Shown: piece by piece, positions 13,690-22,375 of the stretch
How the letters are laid out: every line of letters begins with the position of its first letter
Numbering within the stretch: the stretch's first letter is position 1
Assembly: GCA_946699065.1 (NCBI GenBank)
Contig: CAMPDV010000045.1
Span: 310,001 to 374,000, forward strand
Direction: 5' to 3'
Source: Loxodes magnus
Taxonomy: Eukaryota > Ciliophora > Karyorelictea > Loxodida > Loxodidae
DNA: 64,000 nucleotides
Made by a program: the position numbers and the translations under genes
The notes under the pieces: model-generated
What the model was told of the DNA's origin: nothing
The model's database searches: none
The model's input: the letters and a program-made list of their open reading frames with translations, nothing else

Positions 13690-14520
13690 GTTTTTCGCGG
13701 CTTAAAAAAGCAGGAGTTAACGAAATCCTAGAAAAGCTAGAACCAGGAAAAGGGAATCAAAAAGGCCAGCCATCAAATCGAATCCCCCACTTCTGAAGAA
13801 AATCTAGGAAATAGGCTAAAAATATTATACACTTGAAGTATCAAATCTCACCCCAAAGTAGTAAATAAGCTATGATTAGATTATAAAAGTAGTGCTGGGC
13901 CTCAAAAAAAGAGGTAAAAAAACAGAAGAAAGATAATGAGAGGCTGATGAAAAAACTTGAAATTGCAGAGGAAATAGAATCAAAGACTCATGGCATTTTG
14001 AAATATGCCACAATAAAACAATTAATCATAACATTAAAAATCGAAGCAAAAAGAACTGATTAGCGAAATAGAAAAAATAGAAGAAAGCCAGAAAAATTGC
14101 AGCGTAAAATGGACCTACAAGATTAAAGAAATGAATCAATGATAATCGAAGGAGAAAAGAACTAAAGATTTAAGCCTAAGCAAGAAGCAAAAAGATGCTA
14201 TTATTGCAACTCTCGAGCTCATCTATGGAAAAGATGCAAGAAATTTCTAAACTTTAAATTAAAATACTGAAACTACTAGAAGCAGTTTGAGAATAAAAAG
14301 AAGATACAAAAACAACTAAAACTAAAAAGAGAAATAGAAAGATTACATTGCAACAAATTTGGAAAAATATACAAGATCAAAGAGGCCAATCATTATCTAA
14401 ACGAAAGGATAACTCAGTGATAGTATGCATAGCAAGGAGAAGAGTTGTAGAGACATTTAAACTTTTATATTTAGCCTCTAGAGCAGTCTAGAAGTCGCGG
14501 GAAAGAGGTTGAAATATTTC
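13690..14520 (+). mobile_element. Gag-like coiled-coil / CCHC zinc-knuckle element, relic E1
   Basis: Notably less AT-rich than its surroundings. The frame encodes a conserved N-terminal block (ISYDQIIKVVLGL), then a highly charged helical region, then a perfect CX2CX4HX4C zinc knuckle (CYYCNSRAHLWKRC) at 14196-14237, then a second block (RLHCNKFGKIY). Such knuckles bind nucleic acid in retroelement Gag/ORF1 proteins. One extra A in the A-run after the N-terminal block (near 13905) breaks the frame, so this copy is dead unless recoded. The same order occurs at 20358-21260, and decayed versions lie at 14900-15540 and 18200-18859 on the minus strand. No reverse transcriptase was found. Confidence 0.65.
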
Positions 14521-14899
14521 CAAGAATGCCAAACATTTAATTTTATATTTAAATTTGTATATTTATAACATTTGAAATCGAATCTATAATTAATGTAAAG
14601 TTAAGTATAAATAAGAACTAAAATGTATAAGTTTAGGTGATTGAGATATTATTATAATGATTTTCAAAAAAGGGCGGAATGATATCAAGTCTATTTACAG
14701 AATATCTTAAGAATTTCTTTATTTTATGATTATTATCATAGAAATTTATCAATTAAATAAAAATATTAGTTAAAAATATCTAAAATAATATTCTATCTTT
14801 TTAAAGATTAAATTAAAGCATGCCACTTTGATTAAACAAATAAGATATTTTAGAAAAATCTTAATATTAAACTTAAAAATGTAAATAATTAGGTTCCAA
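14521..14899. other. Spacer between convergent zinc-knuckle relics
   Basis: No recognised feature. It may contain the 3' tails of relics E1 (plus) and E2 (minus), which converge here, but no clear boundary or direct repeat was seen. Confidence 0.35.
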
Positions 14900-15540
14900 A
14901 ATTTTCAGTAATTCTTGTATAGATGCTATTAAATTTTGTAAAAGGCGTATTTTTCCTAAATCTAATTTTTTAGTTTTGCTTTTGTTGGGCGTTGTTTATT
15001 CCAACTTAGCCAATTTCCATTTTTTTATTCCAGAGATCTTCTTGATTTTAACCTTCTTGTTTCCGCATAAATTTTCAATCTGTTAACTTTAATCTTGAAT
15101 TTTCTATAGCTAAAAATTTGTCTGGCTGAGCTGCTCTCTTTAGTAGTTTCATAAGGTTTCGATTTCTCTCCTAGTATATATTCTTAAATTCAACTTATCT
15201 TAGAGCGGATTGTTTATAATCTCTATCAGCTCAGAGTTTTTCCTACTGAGTTTCTTAACCTCTTCCTGGAGATTTAGTACTACTTTGATGAGCTGTTACA
15301 TGCTCATTTGTTCTGAAGGATTGAATTTTGGGGTCTCTTAATATAGAATGGACTCCATTTATTTCCTTGGTTTTTTCTTGAGATTGGTGTTATAACAACA
15401 TAAGTTGCAATTTGTTACTTTCTGGCCTCCTCATATTGCTGCAAGACTCCTGACCTCTACTTCTTTGGATCCTCGAAAATCCTTTCCTGAAGTCCGACAT
15501 CTTTTGTTCTTTTTTGGAAAAATGTTTTTCTTAAGTAATT
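14900..15540 (-). mobile_element. Gag-like zinc-knuckle element, decayed relic E2
   Basis: The minus-strand frame from an ATG at 15358 (MESILYQETPKFNPSE) runs into QQLIKVVLNLQEEVKKL, the same block as in E1 and similar to the copy-B insertion. A charged coiled coil follows. At 14908-14949 the knuckle position is preserved in length and has its His, but all three Cys codons are Tyr codons (TAC): YAFYKIQQHLYKNY. A frameshift separates the coiled coil from the knuckle frame. The copy is clearly inactive. Confidence 0.6.
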
Positions 15541-16020
15541 TTTTCTTTTACATTTTTAAATAAGGCTTTAAATAATTTTCTAGGTTAAATAAGTACTTCA
15601 ATGAAAGAATAAAAGGAAAGAATAGAAAAATTAAAATAAAATAAATGATAAATTACTAAATATAAATGAAATATAAGAAGTGCTTGCATATTAGTATTAA
15701 ACCTAAATAAATTTAAGTTTTTATTTAATAAAGTATAACAAAAATTTAAATTTATTACTCTTCTTAAATATATTTTATGAAAATTAAATGAAGCAAAAAC
15801 TTATAGAATTTAAAGAATAAAGCTAATAAACTATTTATCTTAAGAAATAAAGCTTTATTTAATAAATATCTCTTTAAAACTTATTAAGTTTTATATAAAT
15901 GAGATACATTATTAATCAATTTTATTTTGGTACTAATGTGTTAAGATATTATATTTAGATAAATCTAATAAAGGGATTTCAAACTGAAATTTTATTTAAA
16001 TATAAATAAATAAATTTGAT
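15541..16020. other. AT-rich spacer, nothing recognised
   Basis: No gene or RNA seen. It ends in an AAAT-rich run directly before the tRNA-like repeat head at 16021. Confidence 0.4.
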
Positions 16021-16059
16021 TATAGAGCGCGTAGCACTCTCGTTGGTGCGCAGCTCTTT
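16021..16059 (+). repeat. tRNA-like A-box repeat head
   Basis: The sequence TATAGAGCGCGTAGCACTCT followed by CGTTGGTGCGCAGCTCTTT resembles the acceptor/D-arm region of a tRNA gene with an A box. It is preceded by an AAAT-type run. A near-identical copy is at 17110-17147 and a diverged one at 12662-12700. There is no complete cloverleaf, so it is a SINE head or tRNA relic rather than a tRNA gene. Confidence 0.5.
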
Positions 16060-16072
16060 AAAAAATGTTTCA

Positions 16073-16197
16073 TACTGACAAGAATGTTTGTTACTGATAA
16101 AATTATCAGATACTGATAAACCTTGTTCAATACTTGTATAATTATTCAAGTACTGATAAACCTTGTTCAATACTGATATAATTTCAGAATACTCGTA
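16073..16197. repeat. ~20-bp periodic TACTGAT array
   Basis: TACTGA or close variants recur at 16073, 16092, 16111, 16131, 16151, 16171 and 16190, a spacing of 19-20 bp. A 40-bp unit starting at 16111 (TACTGATAAACCTTGTTCAA) is repeated at 16151. The array directly follows the tRNA-like head. GTTCAA within the units is loosely B-box-like. Confidence 0.75.
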
Positions 16198-16239
16198 ATC
16201 TTTAATAATTGTTGAAGTCAAGGACATGGCAGGGTTGTG

Positions 16240-16330
16240 TCTCATTGCATCACCAAAGCAGAGGACAACATATGTCAATTATGGGTACTTAAATTCCCCA
16301 TCTCTGATGAAACTCGCAAAAATAATTTCC
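16240..16330. repeat. Partial copy of the 119-nt element core
   Basis: Shares CACCAAAGCAGAGGA, ATTATGGGTACTTAAATTCC and CTCTGATGAA with 16369-16487 but lacks the closing inverted repeat. A truncated or diverged third copy, directly upstream of a full one. Confidence 0.5.
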
Positions 16331-16368
16331 TTTTATTTCCAGAATTAAAAATTAAAATAAGCCAGTGC

Positions 16369-16487
16369 CGAAGGTTGAATTAGTAGATCTCTCGAGGTCA
16401 AGCCAAAGCAGAGAAAGACATAAAGTCGATTATGGGTACTTAACTTCCCCAACCTCTGATGAAGATGTCCCTTTTTGTTCACCTTCG
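16369..16487. repeat. 119-nt inverted-repeat-bounded element, copy 2
   Basis: Bounded by CGAAGGTTGAA at the left and its near-complement TTCACCTTCG at the right, giving 119 nt, the same length as copy 1 at 12887-13005. The interior contains ATTATGGGTACTTAACTTCC and ACCTCTGATGAAGAT, shared with the partial copy at 16240-16330. Read on the minus strand it contains CATCAGAGGTTGGGGAAGTT followed by AAG, loosely like loop B/C of 5S rRNA. That resemblance is weak. Confidence 0.5.
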
Positions 16488-17745
16488 AACAACTATTTAT
16501 AATAAAATATCTCAAATTTAGTAACTTCAGCAAGAAAGAAGATATCTGCTCATATTTATAAAACTTAGAAACTCAATTTAAATTTTAGATTGGAGGAGAA
16601 AATTTTAAAACATGAAAATTAATTAAATTAACAAAAGGCAATAAATGTAGTATTTTAGGATGTATGACATAATATCTTTATTTAATTATAAATCAGAAAT
16701 AAATAAAGGAAAATTCGCTTTTATTAAAGAGTATAATTAACTCCTAATGAATTACAATATATAATCTAAAAGTTAATAAAATAATAGTTAATATAAAAAG
16801 TAGATTTAACTAAGTATAATTCATTTTATAATCTACTAAACATTATTGTCCAGCCAATTTGTCATCTAAATTAATACTTAGCGTTCAAAGCTTGCCAAGC
16901 AAGTGGTAGTTTTGAATTCCCCTATATTCAATTCTATTTGTTCATAGCCTAGAATTCGCATATACTCTATGGTGATTGAACAATAAGTAATGAATCTTAG
17001 AGTTTATGCAAATAGATACGTGGTTTATCTAGATTCAATTAGGCAACTAGACCAATCTTTAATTTCTTGAAGATATCCAACTTATAAATAATAAATAAAT
17101 AAAGATGATTATAGAGCGCGTAGCACCTCGTTGACGCGCAGTTCTTTTAGTATTAATATTTAATATTAAAAAAAGTGTTCTTATGCTTCTTGATTTCATT
17201 CTATTCGTCCAGAGAGTCACTTCAGCTTCTCCAAATTGGGAATCTTCTTAATAAAAATTATTCTTAAATCTTAAATTAAATCCTTCAGTCTTCTTGAATA
17301 AGGCCCAAATACGAATTAGTTATTAAACCATTAATTAGAAGGTCCGTCAGTCAAACTTTCATACTGCTAGAGAGAACCCTCAAACAAATTAGGCCTGTCT
17401 CTTCTGAGCTTGTCCACTCTTTCCCGTGGTGGCATCTAGTATAAGATTAATTGCAATGCAGTATGCACTGCACCAGATTACTAACTAGTTTTTCTGACGT
17501 GACCTACATCCATTTTTTAAATATAACAAATGTTAAAACATGCCTAAAATATTTTTTTAATTTTTAAAGATTAATAAATTTGAAATTGAGAAGATTTGTC
17601 TTGTGGAAGCTGGAAAATGTATAGATAAATCAAATTATTTAGGAAAAAGCAAAAAGATAAATCGTTTTACATCAAATATGGAGAGATATATAAATAAGGT
17701 CAAAAATAAATTATTAAACTAAATTTCTATGATAATTAAAAAAGC
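16488..17745. other. Spacer with one tRNA-like repeat, otherwise nothing recognised
   Basis: No gene was recognised. Parts of 16860-17480 are less AT-rich than typical spacer and contain a short palindrome (TGCAGTATGCACTGCA), but no frame with protein-like motifs was found. Confidence 0.4.
17110..17147 (+). repeat. tRNA-like A-box repeat head, second copy
   Basis: Near-identical to 16021-16059 (TATAGAGCGCGTAGCACCTC, GTTGACGCGCAG) and likewise preceded by repeated AATA units. The shared left flank suggests a duplicated element rather than two tRNA genes. Confidence 0.5.
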
Positions 17746-17749
17746 CAAA

Positions 17750-18060
17750 GAATACGAAAAGGTTTCTTTCTCCTAAAAAGAAAGGAATAGGCTTCATCCT
17801 AAATTCTCTAGGACAAAGATAAATCTGGCAAAAAGTTTGCCCACTAAAACGAAACTCCTACATCTGAAGAAAAGTTTGGAAAATAGGTCAAAAATATCTT
17901 ACTCTCGGAAGTCTCATTTCATCCCTGAACAACAAATAAACTATGATTATATTGGCCAAGGGGGCTTTGATCTTTATGAACACGTCAAAAAGCTAAAATA
18001 AGATAAAAGAAAAGAAAATATAAAATAAGGTAAAAGATATCTAAAGTGATATCACCACTA
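17750..18060 (+). mobile_element. N-terminal fragment of the zinc-knuckle element, E3
   Basis: The plus strand matches the N-terminal part of E1 at DNA and protein level: ACATCTGAAGAAAA, then a frame with IPEQQINYDYI aligned to TPKQQISYDQI of E1. The match ends before the coiled coil, and no knuckle follows on this strand. A truncated copy. Confidence 0.5.
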
Positions 18061-18199
18061 TTAGGTTTATCATTGCCAAATTTATTAGTCGTTTTATGAG
18101 ATGATAGGATTGTTTCATGCGACCAAAGGATCATCGCATTCTTCTTTAGAACTCACTTCTTCTATTACGTAACGGCTTGCTCAATTTAACATTTCTTTA

Positions 18200-18859
18200 T
18201 CATAAGAATCTTCTCCATTGTCAATTTGGCCCATACATTTGGATTTTTTTTATTTTTTGAGCATTTACCACATATAATAGTAACTAGTCTATGATGTATA
18301 TCTTTTTCTTGTAGATTTTCCTTTCTGGAGAGCACTATAATTTAGTCACATTGTTTCAAATCTTTTAAGTTTTTGGTTTCTCTTTCTACTAAAAATGCCA
18401 GCTTCTTTTAAAATTAAGCTCAATCTTCTAACAGTTGATGCATCTTGTTTTACATTTCTTTGAGTTATGGCCTACTTTTAGACATTTTTAGAATTTGTTT
18501 TCAGATTCGAAAGCTTTTTTTAATATTTCCCTTCAATTACCATAAGATCATTATTGGTATTGCGATGGGAAAGGAGTTATACAGAATAGTTCGGCTTATT
18601 AATTTCTTCTATTTTAAACTCCGTTTTTCCATGTCTTGATTAACTAGCGACATTGAAACTTTAATTTTAATTTTCGTTTTTAATAATTTTATTTCATTTT
18701 ATATTTGTTGTATAGTATAGGCTAGAGAATTAAATCGTTAATTTAAGTCTTAGAATTATTGATAAAGTTTTTATTTGCTGTTTCAAGAGATTAAATTTGA
18801 ATGGGAATTTATTATTCGATATCTTGTTAGTTCTTTCCGGGTTGATTCTTAGGAGCCAT
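18200..18859 (-). mobile_element. Gag-like ORF with altered zinc knuckle, E4
   Basis: The minus-strand frame opens at ATG 18859 (MAPKNQPGKNQQDIEQQ) and stays open through a helical region into FQKCLKVGHNSKKC at 18452-18493. This is a CX2CX4HX4C knuckle whose first Cys is Phe, followed by CKTRCINC. The typical GH of knuckles is present. It differs in sequence from E1/E5, so it may be a second subfamily. Frame openness over 120 codons up to the knuckle suggests it decayed late, or that the Phe is tolerated. Confidence 0.5.
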
Positions 18860-18889
18860 TTTTTCAATATAATAGCACTTTTGGATTAA

Positions 18890-19440
18890 CTTAAATAGAA
18901 GAAAACATAATATTAAGACTATTGGCTTAAGAAAGAGACCTGAATGCCTTTTGAATCATATCTCGATACTAGAGCAGTCAAATTAGGCAAATAGTAAAAA
19001 TAAAGAATCTGGGAAGCAGATTAGAAAAATTTAAAAACTAGAAAATTGCAAATTTAGCTCTAAAGATAAAACATTAAGAAAATAAAATTTAAGATAAAAT
19101 AGAACTTGGATTAGATATGCTCATTTACATTCGAAAACTATTTGAGTCAATTATAAAGCAATTCTACTACTATAAAATTGAAAACCTCTTTATCACATGA
19201 TTAATAAATTCAGAAAATTTAAAAGGCATATTGACAAGAAAAGTATTGAAGAAAAAAAAGAGAGAATAATAACTTAGAAAAATATACTGTATCTCTAGAA
19301 TAAAAATGTATAGGAAGAAATGAATCTAAATTGGAACATGAATAATCAAGAAATGTAAAATGGAGAGTAGAGTAATCCGACCACGGAGTAAATATGCAAC
19401 TCCGTGATAGGTTGAAATATCCAAAGAAAGAACAAACAAA
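18890..19440 (+). mobile_element. Possible further element relic, E6
   Basis: Less AT-rich than spacer, with charged, Gln-rich translations. It ends in GGTTGAAATATCC, close to GAGGTTGAAATATTTCC at the end of E1. No knuckle was found. Assigned only by composition, context and this short tail match. Confidence 0.25.
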
Positions 19441-20343
19441 ATAAAATAATTTATTTTAATTCATAAAATATAAAATGATTATGAGAGAGTGATTTACATA
19501 AATAATCTAGACTTTATACTTAAAATATTGTTAGGTTTTTTAGCTTTGATAATTTCTAGAGATATTAATATCTTCTTAAAAAGAAAAAGAATATCCTTTT
19601 TTCATAAATAAAAAGGAGAGCTATAAATGTTAATTTAAGAGAAGAAAAGAATAATTACTTTGAATTAATTTACATAGTTATTATCAGTTGCTAATAAATA
19701 ATTAAATGGAGCTAAAAACTACTTTTATATATGAGAAATTAATAAATTAGAAAAACTGACTTACATCCAAATTTTACAAAAGAAGAAACTAAATTTGAAA
19801 ATGATGAATTGGAAAAATTATTAGATGAAAGTTTTGAATTTTTAAAGTTAAATTAATTTTATTCTTTACTTTGAACTTATTTCTTAAGAAATTAATTATT
19901 TAATAATTTCTAAAATTATATATTTCTTTCTCTTCAGCTTTATATTCTTCCAAATATTCTTTTAAATAATTAAAATTTGATTACTATTAAGATTCATGTC
20001 TCAGAGTAAATTTAAATTACAATTTTTGTATAATATTCCTTAAATAAGCTAAGAAATTTTATTGTGACCTTGATTACTAAAATTAGACGAGATTTCTACT
20101 GCTAAAATGAAATTATGTCTCATTTTGACGTAAATTTTGCTGTTTCCTTTTTAACTTTTATTGTGTTAAGTTGAAAGTGCCATAGAGTAAAACCAGTTAT
20201 TCATACAACTTATAATAATTTTTCTATTTAATAAACTATTAACATAAAACTTTAGGTACATCCTTATTGGAAACTTAAAGCAATATAATGATAAATACGT
20301 TTGTTTGACCTTGCTAGTTTTTACTATTTTAATATTAGTTTTA

Positions 20344-21274
20344 TAATATTTAAGGGAAGTAATAAATATATATGAAAATGGAGTCTTAAAATCTTGTTCC
20401 CGGTTTTTTCTTGAGCAAAGAAGAGAAAAAAGCTCTAGAGAAAAAGCAGGCATAAAAAAAGTATCAAGAGCCTTCTTCTCCTCACTTGCAAAACTAATAA
20501 AGAACCTAATAACTATAATAAACACCTCCTAAAGTAATAAAAATAAAGGAATCTAATATAATAACAGGAAAAGAACTTCCATCAAAGATAATTAAAAAGG
20601 AAATCAATATTTAACAGTTAGTATTTGAAATATCCAATCTCTAGGAAGAGATTAAAGTACTTAAGTAGGAAAATTAAGAACTAAGAAACTTATTATCGCT
20701 TGGATAAGATAACTTAGAGATTAGAATTCTTAATTAATAAAGGGAACTCCAAGCATATTGGAACATTTAAACTGAACATAGATGAGAAACAGCAAGGCTT
20801 GGAAATATCGTATAAAAACAAGAGTTGGAGTTTATTAAGCAAAAGAATATTAGCACAAACATAACTAATTAGACAAATTAGAATGGAGATAGAATAAAAA
20901 GAGATTATAAATCGAAAACCAATCAGATAAGTAAGGAAGAAATGCTACTACTGTAAGAGTAAGTGACATTTGTACAAGAATTGCTAAAAATTTTAGAATT
21001 TCAAGAAAAAATTTTGACGTAAAGAATAAGAAAAATACTAGAGGCTCTATTGCAACTAGCATGGAGATATTTACAGAAGAAAATGATGTGAAGTACCTTT
21101 TGAAATAATAAAAACAAGAAATCAAAGAAACTGAGAAGACCTTAGTGAAGATAATTTCATTAGAAAGTCAAGAATGACGAGAAGTGTTGCTGATAAAACA
21201 ACTTATTTTAAACGGTGTCCAGATTGGCACTGTTGAACATTTTAATTTCATTATTATTATTAATATTTAAGGGA
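20344..21274 (+). mobile_element. Zinc-knuckle element E5 with 14-bp target-site duplication
   Basis: Copy A carries one TAATATTTAAGGGA. Copy B carries it at 20344-20357 and again at 21261-21274, with 903 bp between, so this is a real insertion after the duplication. From an ATG at about 20371 a Gln-rich frame has a coiled coil containing FEISNLQEEIKVLKQENQEL, matching E2. A CX2CX4HX4C knuckle (CYYCKSKWHLYKNC, with W=TGA) is at 20943-20984, followed by RLYCNQHGDIY as in E1. Coiled-coil and knuckle frames differ by one base, so a frameshift is implied. The 3' end is an ATT-repeat run next to the duplication. TSD length and the simple-repeat tail resemble non-LTR retrotransposition of a 5'-truncated or non-autonomous copy. 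No reverse transcriptase is encoded. Confidence 0.8.
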
Positions 21275-22375
21275 TTATTCCAAAGGTTTAATTTAATTTA
21301 TCATCTTGCATTCCGTTCAATCAAACCTCTTTTATATGTTCATTAAACCTTTATATCTGTAACTTATCAATCCATTCTGTTTTTAAAGTAGCAAAATGCG
21401 TTTATGTAATTTTATTATTTATAATTTCTTTAATAATTTTTTAATTCTTGCTGAAAATTCTTATTTATCTAAAATCTTTTTATTAGCTTAAATTATCATC
21501 CTTTTTAAATCTAATACCTACTAAAATAGTAAGGATCATATTAGAATATTAACTAAATATATAAAATTTATATAATTAAATTGCAATGGTATTTTATTAG
21601 TCTCTTTTACCACTTTTAGCTTTAATTATTACGTCTCTTGAAAGATCCTAGAATTGAATTTTTATTTGCTATTATAGTTTTATAAATTATCTATTTTTAT
21701 AAAATAAACTTCAATTTTAACCTTATAGCTAAATTGTGTCCAAAAGGATAAATCTGTAGAAAGTGTTTATCCTCTCAACTCATGAATTTATTCAAAAAGT
21801 TTATTTATCACTTAAGTCTTACTAACCTTTGAAAATCCTTCTATCATGTACTTATATTTATTTACTTTAGATCTTACTAAATATTTGCTTAATAGCTATC
21901 TCATTTATTCTTTATAGCTTGCTAAGCCAATTTAGATATTTAACAAGTTGACTTGGGGATTGATTGAAAAAGTTTGAAATTGATATTTTATCATTATTAA
22001 TAGTTATTATCGTTATCTGCATTTAAATGAATGTCCTAATATGCTTTTTTATTAGCACATTCCTATTCCTTTTATTTATTATCCATTCTTTATTATTAGG
22101 TCTCTAATTTTAACTCTTAAAACAGTTCCAAATAATTGTTAGTTAATTAAGAAATAATTAATGATATAACTGATTAAAATTTCCAACTATTTCGCTTTTA
22201 CTCTCTTTAGCTAGTTTTATCTTAAGGCTTTGTATATTATAGATTAAACTTGTTCATGCTGATATTTTTGCATTTAATTTTTAAAGAATTTAAATTTAGA
22301 TTTATTAAAAAGATTGAATAAGGAAATTTTAAGTTAAGTGTAAATATCAAATTAAGAAAAGTTGTTTTTGAGATA

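Noticed and set aside
15979..16278. Minus-strand open frame
   Set aside because: Its sequence comes from the 20-bp periodic array and the A-box repeat, so the translation is repetitive rather than a gene.
16369..16487. Hammerhead ribozyme, suggested by CTGATGA
   Set aside because: The GAAA core and a matching stem II are absent at the needed positions.
16021..17147. Functional tRNA genes at the A-box repeats
   Set aside because: No anticodon stem, B box or 3' acceptor strand follows in the correct order.
20166..21125. Minus-strand open frames opposite the insertion
   Set aside because: They run antisense to the zinc-knuckle element and across its boundary; the conserved frames are on the plus strand.
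12600..21300. Reverse transcriptase, integrase or transposase gene
   Set aside because: No YxDD-type, DDE or endonuclease motif could be read in any frame; only ORF1/Gag-like pieces are present.
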